From: Aureibaculum luteum
Lineage (GTDB): Bacteria > Bacteroidota > Bacteroidia > Flavobacteriales > Flavobacteriaceae
Length of the DNA stretch: 64,000 bases
Direction of reading: 5' to 3'
NCBI RefSeq assembly: GCF_003449015.1
Contig: NZ_QRGD01000007.1
Location: 1-64,000 of the forward strand
Positions 31,590 to 41,282 of the stretch are shown one piece after another. Position 1 is the stretch's first letter, and each line of letters begins with the position of its first letter. Below the pieces are notes generated by a model. That model was not told the origin of the DNA, searched no databases, and saw only the letters and a program-made list of their open reading frames with translations. The position numbers and the translations under genes were made by a program.

Positions 31590-32759
31590 ATGATTTCTAA
31601 AAACACAGAAAATCTCATTGTAAAATATATTAACAAGGCTGCCAATGCAGAAGAGTTAGATCAATTAAGAGACTGGGTAAAAAAACCAAATAATTACAAA
31701 ATTTTTAAAGAATTTGTTCGCACACATTATTCCATTTTATATACGTTAGAAAATCAAGATAAACTTGATGCAAAGGAAGTATTGTTGCAAAGAATTAGTA
31801 AGGACAAATCTGTTATTAAACAAAAAAGAATTAGATCTTTTATGAAGTATGCAGCGGCAGCCATCTTCGTTTTAGGGCTAAGCTATTACTATCAACAAGG
31901 CTATCTATCTAATATCCCTACTCAAAATATTTCTGAAGATACTGTACCTGTAATTATTGAACCTGGTACTAATAAGGCTGTGCTCACATTAGAAGATGGG
32001 TCTAATATTACATTGGGAAAAGGTAAAAATTACCAATCTGAAAATGTCAATAGTAATGGAGAAAAATTGGCTTATTCTTCTGAGGCAGATACAAAAAAAT
32101 CAATAGTATATAATTACCTTACTATTCCTCGTGGTGGTCAGTTTTACTTAAAGCTATCTGATGATACTGAAGTATGGCTTAATTCTGCAACCCAATTAAA
32201 ATACCCTGTAAATTTTATTACTGGTGAAACTAGAGAAGTAGAACTAGTTTATGGTGAGGCCTATTTTGTTGTTTCACCAAGCTCTAATCATAACGGCTCT
32301 AAGTTCAACTTAATATGTAATGCACAAGAAGTTGAAGTTATTGGTACAGAATTTAATGTAAAGGCCTATAAAGAAGAAAAAAATATATATACAACCCTTG
32401 TGGAAGGCAAAATTGATTTAAATGTAAATGATAAGAAAAAAAGATTAAGACCAAATGAGCAATTAAATCTTAACCTTGATACAAATACATTAACTGTTAA
32501 AAAAGTAGATGTTTATAATGAAATTTCGTGGAAAGAAGGCGTTTTTAGTTTTGAGGGTAAACCCCTAAAAGATATTGTTACCATACTCTCTCGTTGGTAT
32601 GATGTTGAATTTATTTTTGAAAACAAAGCTGCTCAAGAAAGACGTTTTAACGGATCGCTAAGAAAGGATGTAAACATTAATGAGGTTCTCAATATTGTTG
32701 AAAATTTTGGAATAATTAAAGAATATGAAATAAAGAACAAGATAGTATTACTAAAATAA
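31590..32759 (+). CDS. FecR-family anti-sigma factor
   Basis: The 389-residue inner-membrane protein has a cytosolic N-terminal helical part (1-82, ENLIVKYINKAANAEELDQL) that binds the sigma factor. One TM (about 83-103) follows, then a periplasmic FecR domain (about 155-260, SIVYNYLTIPRGGQF, DGTEVWLNS-like SDDTEVWLNSATQLKYP, EVIGTEFNVKAY). The C-terminal DUF4974/STN-like domain is KPLKDIVTILSRWYDVEFIF. It should transmit the signal from SusC (with STN domain) to the ECF factor encoded divergently. Confidence 0.93.
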   Translation: MISKNTENLIVKYINKAANAEELDQLRDWVKKPNNYKIFKEFVRTHYSILYTLENQDKLDAKEVLLQRISKDKSVIKQKRIRSFMKYAAAAIFVLGLSYYYQQGYLSNIPTQNISEDTVPVIIEPGTNKAVLTLEDGSNITLGKGKNYQSENVNSNGEKLAYSSEADTKKSIVYNYLTIPRGGQFYLKLSDDTEVWLNSATQLKYPVNFITGETREVELVYGEAYFVVSPSSNHNGSKFNLICNAQEVEVIGTEFNVKAYKEEKNIYTTLVEGKIDLNVNDKKKRLRPNEQLNLNLDTNTLTVKKVDVYNEISWKEGVFSFEGKPLKDIVTILSRWYDVEFIFENKAAQERRFNGSLRKDVNINEVLNIVENFGIIKEYEIKNKIVLLK

Positions 32760-32764
32760 AAAAA

Positions 32765-32803
32765 GGGATGAAGCATTGAAATTTGGCCGTTTCACTTCAT
32801 CCC
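32765..32803 (+). promoter_or_regulatory. Hairpin between fecR and susC
   Basis: A 9-bp inverted repeat, GGGATGAAG/CTTCATCCC, has a 21-base interior that can extend the stem (GAAA/TTTC). It has no T-run immediately after it. It may be a partial terminator, an mRNA stabiliser for susCD, or a processing site. Confidence 0.45.
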
Positions 32804-32850
32804 GGAGATTATGTATTAATTAATAAGTTTAACTAACACAATTCAAATTT

Positions 32851-35800
32851 ATGGAAATTAATTTTATCAATGCCCGATCTTTCACTCGAAGTCGGCTACT
32901 ACTATTTATTATGAGAGCATTTATTTTTCTATTATGCACTACCGTTTTTAGTTTCAACACTGTTGATAGTTATTCACAGCAGAAAATTAAAATCAAAAAA
33001 GACATGGAAATGTCTATAGATGAGGTCTTCAAGGTTGTAAGTAAGCAATCTAAATTTAGTTTCTTATATCCACAAGAACTATTTAAAGATGCTCCTAAAG
33101 TTAATTTAAAAGAAGGTGAAATTTTATTGAATCAACTACTTACCAACATTTTTTCTAATGGTGATACTTCGTTCAGGTTATCAGAGAATAATGTTATTAT
33201 TGTCGAAAAAAGTGATCCGAAACAGCTTAACGAACTTAAAAATCAAAAGATTCCAATTTCGGGTACCGTACTTGATCAAAGCGGTGAACCTCTGCCTGGG
33301 GCAAGTATTGTTGAAAAAGGGACTCTTAATGGTGTTCAAACAGATTTTGATGGTAAGTTTTCTTTAGATGTTAAAGATGCCAATGCAATCTTAGAAATTT
33401 CTTTTGTTGGATTTGAAACTAAAGAAATAGTAGTTAAAAACCAGACTGAACTCACAATTACACTTTTGGAATCTACAGCAAATCTTGATGAAGTAGTCAT
33501 TGTTGGTTATGGTACACGTAAAAAATCAACTGTAACATCAGCAGTTGCACAAATAGACGCTGAGGTTTTCGAAGACAGATCTATTGCAAGTGTAACTCAA
33601 GGTTTACAAGGGGCTGTATCAGGGCTTGTAATTACTAATTCTCAAAGTGGAGGTGAACCAGGAGCTCAACAAAACATCAACATCAGAGGATTATTAACGA
33701 GTACAGGTAATGATGGTGGAGCTAATGGTAATATAGTAAATTCGGAACCTTTAGTACTTATAGATGGTGCGGTAATGAATATAAATGACATTAACCCTGA
33801 AGACATTGAAACGGTTTCAGTGCTAAAAGATGCAGCTTCAGCTGCTATTTATGGTTCTAGAGCTGCCGGTGGTGCAATTCTAATAACCACTAAAAGTGGT
33901 AAAAACATGAAAGGTGGTATGAAAGTTAACTATTCTAACAGCTTCTCCCTTTCATCCCCTACTCAATGGCCACAACAATCTGACGCAGTAACATATGCTC
34001 ATGTAATGAATGATTCAAGGTTTAATATGACTGGCCAAGAAAATTGGTATTTTTCAGAAGAAGCTATAGGATGGATACAACAAAATTTAGATAACCCAGG
34101 TAGTGCACCTACAACACTTAGCAAAAACAATGATACCGATTGGGTTGTAAATAGTGGAGGTCTTGGTGGTAGTGCAGCAACCGACTGGAAAGATTTTCTA
34201 TTTAAAGATTATGCAAAAAAATCTAAGCACAACCTAAGTTTTAGAGGTGGTGATGAAAAACTAAATTATTACATATCGGCAGGAGTTTACTCAGAAGATG
34301 GTTTATTTGATGTTGCAGAAAATACTTTTGACAGATATAATTTAGATGCAAAAATAGCTTCATCACCTAATAAATGGTTAAAGTTCGAACTTTTAACTAA
34401 ATTACAAAGAAGTGATGCCGAGTTCCCATGGGATCCTGGTTTTGGTAGAGGTCGAGTATTTGATCAATTATCAAAACTAAAACCTACTATGCCTATTGTA
34501 GACCCTACTTGGGGAGAGCCGATGCCAGCTGCTTATTACCCGCGTTGGCAACATTCTAGTGAAGTGAATACAAGCAACCAATTGGTCTTACTCCCTAGAG
34601 TTGTTATAGAACCGCTTAAAGATTGGTTTATTAACTTAGAATACAACTATAGAACAAATAATAATAAAACGGTATTTTCTTCTACACAATATGAATCGAA
34701 ACGTCCAAATGGTGAATCTAAAGTAGAAATTTCGAGAGATCAAACACTAATTAGACCTCGATTGTCTACAAATGACTATTGGTCTCCTAATTTATATTCC
34801 AGTTATAGTAAATCCATTGGTGGTCATAATTTTGACGCTACCGTAGGGTATCAAAGTGAACGTTATAATGTATACAATTTAAACGCAGATGCAGCTGGCG
34901 TATTATCAGATGAGGTTCCATCAATATCTACTGCTGTAGGTGAGCAAACGGTTACAGATGTGATAACGCATTGGTCAACGGAGAGTGTATTTGGTAGAAT
35001 AGGATATAATTATAAAGAAAAATACATTGCAAGAGTAACTTACCGTAGAGATGGTACATCAAGGTTTGAACCTGATAACAGGTGGGCTGGATTTCCTTCT
35101 TTTGAATTAGGATATAACGTTGCAAAAGAAAACTTTTGGCCAATTGAAGACATTAGTATGTTTAAGTTAAGAGCTAGTAAAGGGTCTCTTGGAAATCAGA
35201 ATGTTGGGCTCTATGGATATATTACAGGAATCCCTGTAGGCCTTGGTTCTTTTCTATTTAATGGAGAAAGAGAATATACGGCTAACGTACAATCAACACT
35301 TCCAAATGATAACCTAACATGGGAAACCGTAAAAACAACCGATGTTGGAATTGATATTTTAGCATTAAATAACAAACTAGGTTTCTCTTTTGATTGGTTT
35401 CGTTCAGATATTACAGATTTGGCAACTGGAGGACCCTCGTTACCAGCTGTGCTAGGAACAGCAGATGGAGCACTTCCTTTAGTAAACGGTGGTGTTGCAC
35501 GAACTCAAGGATGGGAGACCGAAATATCTTGGAAACAATCATTAGGAGACTTTAATTATAACATTAGAGTTTCACTTACTGATTATAAACAAACCATTGT
35601 AGAATTCGATAATGCAACAGCATTACTTAATGATCGTTTTGCAGGAAAAGATCTTGGAGATATATGGGGTTTTACTTGGGATGGCTGGTTTGAAAGTGAT
35701 GAACAAGCAGCTGAACAAACAGCACTTGTAAGCCAAAAATGGCATAGTCCATGGTCTTATAAAGAAGGTGATACTAGATATGCCAATTTAAATGGTGATG

Positions 35801-36405
35801 ATGCTATTGACATTGGTGATAATACAGTAGATGATCATGGCGATTTATCTGTAATAGGAAACACGACGCCGAGATACCAATATGGAATTGCACTTGGTGC
35901 TAGCTACAAAGGTCTAGACTTTAATATGTTTGTACAAGGGGTAGGAAAAAGAGATATTAATCCTATTCAAAGTAATTATAAGAAGCAATTCTTAGGACCA
36001 GCACAAGGGCCATTCCATTCTAATGTGTATGAAGAGCATTTAGATTATTATAGACCAGAAAATACCACAAGTCCTCTAGGTCCAAATACAGATTCGTATT
36101 TTGCTAGACCTTATGCACAGAATGGTGGTAGAAATAATAAAAATACCAAATCTGCAGTTGACCATTATTTACAGAATGGTGCCTATGCTAGATTAAAAAC
36201 TGTACAACTTGGATTTACAATTCCTAAAAATATAACAGAAAAATATAAGATTGATAGATTTAGAATCTTTGTTACAGGAGAAAACCTCTTAACAGTATCA
36301 GATCTTTTATTTTATGATCCTGAATCCGTTAGAGGTACTTTTAGTGGAGGTTCTTCTTATCCTTTATCAAAAACCATTTCGGCAGGAATTAATGTTTCAT
36401 TTTAA
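32851..36405 (+). CDS. susC: SusC/RagA TonB-dependent outer membrane transporter with STN domain
   Basis: The 1184-residue outer membrane protein has a signal peptide (about 1-43, hydrophobic core LLLFIMRAFIFLLCTTVF). An STN signalling domain follows (about 48-119), then a CarboxypepD_reg-like domain (about 134-208, ISGTVLDQSGEPLPGASI) and a TonB-box-like LDEVVIVGYGT (about 212-222). The plug (to about 350, VSVLKDAASAAIYGSRAAGG) and a 22-strand barrel follow. It imports glycan oligosaccharides with SusD. The STN domain suggests signalling to the FecR/ECF pair just upstream. It lies 91 bp after fecR and 19 bp before susD. Confidence 0.95.
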   Translation: MEINFINARSFTRSRLLLFIMRAFIFLLCTTVFSFNTVDSYSQQKIKIKKDMEMSIDEVFKVVSKQSKFSFLYPQELFKDAPKVNLKEGEILLNQLLTNIFSNGDTSFRLSENNVIIVEKSDPKQLNELKNQKIPISGTVLDQSGEPLPGASIVEKGTLNGVQTDFDGKFSLDVKDANAILEISFVGFETKEIVVKNQTELTITLLESTANLDEVVIVGYGTRKKSTVTSAVAQIDAEVFEDRSIASVTQGLQGAVSGLVITNSQSGGEPGAQQNINIRGLLTSTGNDGGANGNIVNSEPLVLIDGAVMNINDINPEDIETVSVLKDAASAAIYGSRAAGGAILITTKSGKNMKGGMKVNYSNSFSLSSPTQWPQQSDAVTYAHVMNDSRFNMTGQENWYFSEEAIGWIQQNLDNPGSAPTTLSKNNDTDWVVNSGGLGGSAATDWKDFLFKDYAKKSKHNLSFRGGDEKLNYYISAGVYSEDGLFDVAENTFDRYNLDAKIASSPNKWLKFELLTKLQRSDAEFPWDPGFGRGRVFDQLSKLKPTMPIVDPTWGEPMPAAYYPRWQHSSEVNTSNQLVLLPRVVIEPLKDWFINLEYNYRTNNNKTVFSSTQYESKRPNGESKVEISRDQTLIRPRLSTNDYWSPNLYSSYSKSIGGHNFDATVGYQSERYNVYNLNADAAGVLSDEVPSISTAVGEQTVTDVITHWSTESVFGRIGYNYKEKYIARVTYRRDGTSRFEPDNRWAGFPSFELGYNVAKENFWPIEDISMFKLRASKGSLGNQNVGLYGYITGIPVGLGSFLFNGEREYTANVQSTLPNDNLTWETVKTTDVGIDILALNNKLGFSFDWFRSDITDLATGGPSLPAVLGTADGALPLVNGGVARTQGWETEISWKQSLGDFNYNIRVSLTDYKQTIVEFDNATALLNDRFAGKDLGDIWGFTWDGWFESDEQAAEQTALVSQKWHSPWSYKEGDTRYANLNGDDAIDIGDNTVDDHGDLSVIGNTTPRYQYGIALGASYKGLDFNMFVQGVGKRDINPIQSNYKKQFLGPAQGPFHSNVYEEHLDYYRPENTTSPLGPNTDSYFARPYAQNGGRNNKNTKSAVDHYLQNGAYARLKTVQLGFTIPKNITEKYKIDRFRIFVTGENLLTVSDLLFYDPESVRGTFSGGSSYPLSKTISAGINVSF

Positions 36406-36424
36406 AATTTAATTTATACTAATT

Positions 36425-38149
36425 ATGAAAAAAATAATTTATATTCTAACAATATGCTCGGCAATCTTAATGGTGTCGTGTGACGATGATATATTGGAAA
36501 GAACTCCCCTAGATGAAATATCAGAGCCAGCATTCTGGAAATCAGGAAGTGATTTAGAGTTGTATACAAACTCTTTTTATAATAAGCTACCCGGATGGTC
36601 TGGTGTAGGTTTTGGTAGTGCTCAAATGCCTGATACAGGTACAGATTTCGGGTTGGGAACAGGTGCAGGATCTAGATTAAATGGCACTCAAGGCATCCCT
36701 GACGAGGCTAACAGATCACTTTGGAGTTGGGATGAAATAAGGCAAGCAAATTATTTTGCATCAAATGTTGATAAAGCTGTGGGTGAAGAGGCCAATATTA
36801 ATCAATTTAAAGGCGAAGGATTATTCTTTAGAGCCTACTTTTATTATGATTTATTAAAAAAATATGGAGCCGTTCCTATTTATAAAGAGTATTTTGATAA
36901 TTTAGATACAGATGCTTTATATAGAGCTAGATCACCAAGAAATGAAGTAGCTGATTTTATACTTGCTGACCTTGATATGGCTATTTCATTACTTAAAACA
37001 AAAGCTAGTCTAAGTCAGCCTCGTGTAAGTAAAGAAGCAGCTCAATTACTAAAAGCCACAATTGCACTTTACGAAGGTACCTGGGAAAAATATCACAATG
37101 GAACTGCCTTTGGTGTCCCAGGCTCTGACGGTACTGCTTATTTGGAACAAGCTGCCGATGCCGCTAAAGACCTTATAGATGGAGGCACAAGAAGCTTACA
37201 TTCTAGCTATAACGGTTTGTTTAACCAAACGAACCTGAGTGCTAATAACGAAATTATTCTTTGGAAACAATATGATTTTGTTGGTTTAGGAAATTCTTTT
37301 GGTAACGATGCTCAAGTTTTTTGGCCAAATAAATATTCTTATGCATTAGATGCTATTCGCAGTTATTTATGTATAGATGGTTTGCCTACAGCTATAAGTA
37401 CACTACCTACAACTGATACTGAGCTAGCAAACATTGAGACAAATAGAGATCCAAGACTTGCTGAAACGCTTATGGTTCCAGGAGATGTAGTTCGTGTTAA
37501 TATTGATAACTCTATAGTCTCTTGGACAGCACCAAATATAAGTGAGAGTGTTGGTGCCTATGAGGGTCAAAAATATAGAATTCCAGAATTAGATGCTACT
37601 ACGGGTAATTTCACAAGAAATACAGCTAAAATTCTTATGAGATATGGTGAAGCCTTACTTATTTATGCTGAAGCTAAAGCAGAATTAGGAACCATAACGC
37701 AAGGGGATTTAGATATCTCTATCAATGCATTACGTGAAAGAGCCGGTTTTGATTTTATTGCTAATCCAACTGCTAAACTTACTTTAGCACCCGTTACAGA
37801 CCCAAATTGGCCAGATTATGGTCATACTATATCACCTATTATTCAAGAAGTACGAAGAGAAAGAGTTGTAGAGTTAATGAATGAAGGCTTTAGATTGGAT
37901 GACTTAATGCGTTGGGGGGCTCATAAGCTTTTTGTTGGCAAAAGACCAAAAGGTGCTTATTTTGAGACTCTGATATCGGATGTTTCAGGATCTCAAGATG
38001 TTGATGAAAATGGTTACCTTGATCCATATGCTGGGTCTATGCCAGAAGGTTTTGGCTTTATTCCAGAGCGAGATTATTTACTCGCTATACCTGCAGAAGA
38101 ATTAGTACTTAATACAAACCTAACTCAAAATCCAGGTTGGGAACAATAA
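36425..38149 (+). CDS. susD: SusD/RagB-family glycan-binding lipoprotein
   Basis: The 574-residue surface lipoprotein has lipobox ILMVSC (Cys19), followed by an acidic DDD run typical of surface-exported Bacteroidota lipoproteins. The TPR-like SusD fold shows FWKSGSDLELYTNSFYNKL, FRAYFYYDLLKKYGAVPI and the C-terminal RRERVVELMNEGFRLDDLMRWGAH motif. It caps SusC and captures oligosaccharides. No SusE/SusF-type surface glycan-binding protein follows. Confidence 0.95.
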   Translation: MKKIIYILTICSAILMVSCDDDILERTPLDEISEPAFWKSGSDLELYTNSFYNKLPGWSGVGFGSAQMPDTGTDFGLGTGAGSRLNGTQGIPDEANRSLWSWDEIRQANYFASNVDKAVGEEANINQFKGEGLFFRAYFYYDLLKKYGAVPIYKEYFDNLDTDALYRARSPRNEVADFILADLDMAISLLKTKASLSQPRVSKEAAQLLKATIALYEGTWEKYHNGTAFGVPGSDGTAYLEQAADAAKDLIDGGTRSLHSSYNGLFNQTNLSANNEIILWKQYDFVGLGNSFGNDAQVFWPNKYSYALDAIRSYLCIDGLPTAISTLPTTDTELANIETNRDPRLAETLMVPGDVVRVNIDNSIVSWTAPNISESVGAYEGQKYRIPELDATTGNFTRNTAKILMRYGEALLIYAEAKAELGTITQGDLDISINALRERAGFDFIANPTAKLTLAPVTDPNWPDYGHTISPIIQEVRRERVVELMNEGFRLDDLMRWGAHKLFVGKRPKGAYFETLISDVSGSQDVDENGYLDPYAGSMPEGFGFIPERDYLLAIPAEELVLNTNLTQNPGWEQ

Positions 38150-38178
38150 TAAAAAAGAGAATTATTTGAGTTTGATAT

Positions 38179-38216
38179 AAGAGGGAAAATGTAAAAGTTT
38201 TCCCTTTTATTTTTTC
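38179..38216 (+). terminator. Rho-independent terminator after susD
   Basis: The arms AAGAGGGAAAA and TTTTCCCTTTT (AAGGGAAAA core), with an 8-base loop, are followed by ATTTTTTC. It separates susCD from the enzyme operon. Confidence 0.75.
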
Positions 38217-38698
38217 TTGTCAAAAGAAACAGAAGGGTTTAAAATATGACATGTACTGTATATTGATACATACTTCTTTACTGCATTTTAAGTTAATATT
38301 TTCTTTTTAATCAGAAATTAAGTTTCAGATAGTTTAAATACAATTTATAAAAATCCTTTTTTTTATCTACTTTATGAAGTTATTGGTCGAAAAGAAGCTC
38401 ACAGAGATAAAGAATTCAATATTTTTAGGGTAGTCTTTTAAAGAAGCTTTTTTTTTGAGAGTTTGTTTGAAAAATTAATTCATAGAGCATCTTATTTTTT
38501 AATCAATATAGATTCTAAAATGTTTTATTCATGTTTTAGTGTGGCGATTACTTTTAGAAGCAATGTAAAAAAGGACTTTTTTAAGAACTAAAGTTCATAT
38601 TTATAATGAGTAATGATCAAACATTTTTACCATTAAAGTTTGAATAATTCTGTTGTTTAAATTTGTAAAAATAAAATAGTATTAAATTAACCTTTCCA
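38217..38698. other. Intergenic region before the enzyme operon
   Basis: About 480 bp of A+T-rich sequence contains no gene. Its 3' end carries the promoter-like pair described separately at 38639-38665. The rest has T-tracts (for example AAGCTTTTTTTTTGAG near 38445) but nothing recognisable. Confidence 0.5.
38639..38665 (+). promoter_or_regulatory. Promoter-like element of the enzyme operon
   Basis: TTTG (38639-38642) and TAAATTTG (38658-38665) resemble the Bacteroidota -33 and -7 boxes. The spacing of 15 bp is short for the consensus. The first enzyme gene starts 34 bp downstream. Confidence 0.4.
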
Positions 38699-39748
38699 AT
38701 GAAAAAGATAACTTTTTTTATGTTTTTGATACTTATAACTTCCGGTTATGCTCAAGAAACAGTTAATTATTTAGAAGAATCTGAGACGGATTTTAGTAAA
38801 AGAATGCAATGGTTTAATGATGCTAAATATGGAATGTTTATCCATTTTGGATTGTACAGTCAGCTTGGAGGTATTTACAAAGGTAATGACGAAGGTAGAT
38901 ATGCGGAGTGGATTCAAGGGAATCAAAATATTCCTCAAGAAGAATATGTTAAGTTACTAAATACATGGAACCCTAAAGATTTTAATGCTGATAAGATTGT
39001 GAAATTGGCAAAAAAAGCTGGAATGAAGTATTTAGTAGTAACCACCAAACATCATGAAGGATTTTGTTTGTGGGATTCTAAATATACCGATTTTGATATA
39101 GCAAATACGCCTATGAAAGGGCGTGATTTTGTTCAAGAATTAGCCGATGCATGTAAAAAACAAGGGATTGTTTTTGGAACTTATTATAGTATTACAGATT
39201 GGCACCAAGGTGCACAATATGTAAAAGAAGGTAAAGATTGGGGTTGGGGAATGACGAAAATGCATGAAGGTAAAAAAGAAGAATATGTTCAATATTTAAA
39301 AAATCAAATAAAGGAATTAATTGAGAATTACGATACCAATATTATTTGGTTTGATGGAGATTGGGTAGATTGGTGGACTTTAGAAGATGGAGATGATTTG
39401 TATCAATACATCAGAGAATTGAAACCAAGTATTATTATTAATAATCGTGTTTCCAAAAGAAAAATTTTCAAAAAAGATTTCGGAACACCAGAGCAATTTC
39501 ATTTAGAAGATAAAGTCGATTACTATTGGGAAGCATGTTATACTATGAATGATTCTTGGGGTTTCAAAATAAAAGATACAGATTGGAAAAGCCCACAAGA
39601 AGTTTATGAAAAATTAAAAGATATCAATGGTAAAGGGGGTAATTTTTTATTAAATGTTGGTCCTGACGGCGATGGTAATGTACCCAAAGAGTCTGCAAAA
39701 ATTTTATTGGAAGTAGGTAAGATGTTGGCAAAAGAAGAAAAGAAATAA
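38699..39748 (+). CDS. GH29 alpha-L-fucosidase (first of three)
   Basis: The 349-residue periplasmic enzyme has a signal peptide (MKKITFFMFLILITSGYAQ). The GH29 catalytic barrel contains YGMFIHFGLYSQLGG (44-58), KYLVVTTKHHEGFCLWDS (110-127) and NIIWFDGDWVDWW, in which Asp219 is the expected nucleophile. It removes terminal alpha-L-fucose from oligosaccharides by a retaining mechanism. It lacks the C-terminal beta-sandwich of longer GH29 proteins. It is first in the operon, 4 bp before a sulfatase gene. Confidence 0.92.
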   Translation: MKKITFFMFLILITSGYAQETVNYLEESETDFSKRMQWFNDAKYGMFIHFGLYSQLGGIYKGNDEGRYAEWIQGNQNIPQEEYVKLLNTWNPKDFNADKIVKLAKKAGMKYLVVTTKHHEGFCLWDSKYTDFDIANTPMKGRDFVQELADACKKQGIVFGTYYSITDWHQGAQYVKEGKDWGWGMTKMHEGKKEEYVQYLKNQIKELIENYDTNIIWFDGDWVDWWTLEDGDDLYQYIRELKPSIIINNRVSKRKIFKKDFGTPEQFHLEDKVDYYWEACYTMNDSWGFKIKDTDWKSPQEVYEKLKDINGKGGNFLLNVGPDGDGNVPKESAKILLEVGKMLAKEEKK

Positions 39749-39752
39749 AAAT

Positions 39753-41276
39753 ATGGTGATGAACAAAAATATAGTGTACTGTTTGGTTCTTTTAGGCATA
39801 TTGGCATCAGGGTGTAAAGAAGTAAAACCCGAACAAAAAGAAGCTGAAAAACCAAACATACTTTTTCTTTTTACCGATGATCAACGTGCGGGAACTATAG
39901 GAGCAATGAATCAGTATGATGTTCAGACGCCGAACATGGATAAATTGGTAAAAATGGGAACTTCATTTACCAATTCATATATTTTAGGAGGAGCAACTGC
40001 AGCGGTGTGTTCACCGAGTAGAGCCATGTTAATGACGGGTCGTTATTTTTTTAATATCGAACCCAATGTTTATGCACAATTTGCATTCCCTAAAGAAGAA
40101 CGAGGAAAAAGCGATTTATTAACTTTTCCTGAATATTTTAAATCAAATGGATATGAAACATTTGCAACAGGAAAGCAACACAATGGTGAAATTTGGTTAG
40201 AACGTGGTTTTAATCAAATTAAGTCTGCTTTTTTAGGAGGGATGACCACTCATTTTGGAACAAAAGTAAAAGATTATACTCCAGAAAAAGGCTGGTCTAA
40301 ACCCTATCAGAATAAAGAAAAATTTAGTAGCGAGCTATTTGCTGATGCAGCTGTAGGTTTTTTAGAAAATTATAAAAATGAAGATCCATTTTTAATGTAT
40401 GTTTCTTTTACTGCACCACATGATCCACGTACAGCTCCAGAGGAGTTTCATGATATGTATCCACCTAAAGATATAACTGTACCTGATAACTTTATGCCAA
40501 AGCATCCTTTTGAAATTGCAGATGATAGAATTAGAGATGAAATGTTGGCACCCTTTCCAAGAACAGAAGCTAGAGTTCAAAAAGAGATATCAGATTACTA
40601 TGCGATGATTACTGCTACTGATGCACAGATAGGCAGAGTTCTAAAGGCATTGGAAGCCTCTGGGAAAGCGGATAATACCATAATTGTATTTGCGGGTGAT
40701 AATGGATTGGCATTAGGGCAACATGGCTTATTAGGTAAACAAAACGTTTATGAGCATAGCGTTGGTGTTCCCTTAATCTTTAGTGGACCCACTATTCCAA
40801 AAAATGTAAAGAATAATGCTTTAGTGTATTTACATGATGTGTTTCCAACGTTATGTGGATTAACTGGACTTAATATTCCTGAATCTATTGAAACGGAAGA
40901 TTTAACGCCAATATTAAAAGGGGAAAAGAAAGAAGTAAGAAATAGTATGTTATATGCTTACAATTCTTGGCCTGGAGATTTATTAAATAAAAACAGCACG
41001 CATAATCCGGGTGGTGGCCATAGAGCAGTTAGAAAAGGCAATTTTAAACTCATTGTAAGTGCAAAACACGACGTTTTTACCTACCAATTATTTGATTTGT
41101 CAAAAGACCCATGGGAACTTAATAATTTATCAGAAATAGCAGGTTTTGCAGCGGTTAAAAAAGAGTTATTGGATGAATTACAAAAACTAATTACAGAGAT
41201 AGGAGACCCTGCACAATTAGATAAAAAGGAGTTTGGACTCTACGATAATCCTGAAGCGTATAATTTTAAAAAATAA
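39753..41276 (+). CDS. Sulfatase (S1 family), lipoprotein
   Basis: The 507-residue enzyme has a lipoprotein signal (LGILASGC, Cys21). The formylglycine motif C86-S-P-S-R90 lies in AAVCSPSRAMLMTGR, so it needs oxidation by a sulfatase-maturating enzyme. The metal-binding N-terminus is FLFTDDQRAGT (Asp42-Asp43), and IIVFAGDNGLALGQHGLLGK carries further metal and sulfate ligands. It removes sulfate esters from the glycan. The position and sugar specificity cannot be told. Met3 is an alternative start. Confidence 0.93.
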   Translation: MVMNKNIVYCLVLLGILASGCKEVKPEQKEAEKPNILFLFTDDQRAGTIGAMNQYDVQTPNMDKLVKMGTSFTNSYILGGATAAVCSPSRAMLMTGRYFFNIEPNVYAQFAFPKEERGKSDLLTFPEYFKSNGYETFATGKQHNGEIWLERGFNQIKSAFLGGMTTHFGTKVKDYTPEKGWSKPYQNKEKFSSELFADAAVGFLENYKNEDPFLMYVSFTAPHDPRTAPEEFHDMYPPKDITVPDNFMPKHPFEIADDRIRDEMLAPFPRTEARVQKEISDYYAMITATDAQIGRVLKALEASGKADNTIIVFAGDNGLALGQHGLLGKQNVYEHSVGVPLIFSGPTIPKNVKNNALVYLHDVFPTLCGLTGLNIPESIETEDLTPILKGEKKEVRNSMLYAYNSWPGDLLNKNSTHNPGGGHRAVRKGNFKLIVSAKHDVFTYQLFDLSKDPWELNNLSEIAGFAAVKKELLDELQKLITEIGDPAQLDKKEFGLYDNPEAYNFKK

Positions 41277-41282
41277 TTCATC

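Noticed and set aside
38217-38640. A missing SusE/SusF-like surface lipoprotein gene after susD
   Set aside because: No open frame of useful length or lipoprotein signal is present in this A+T-rich gap.
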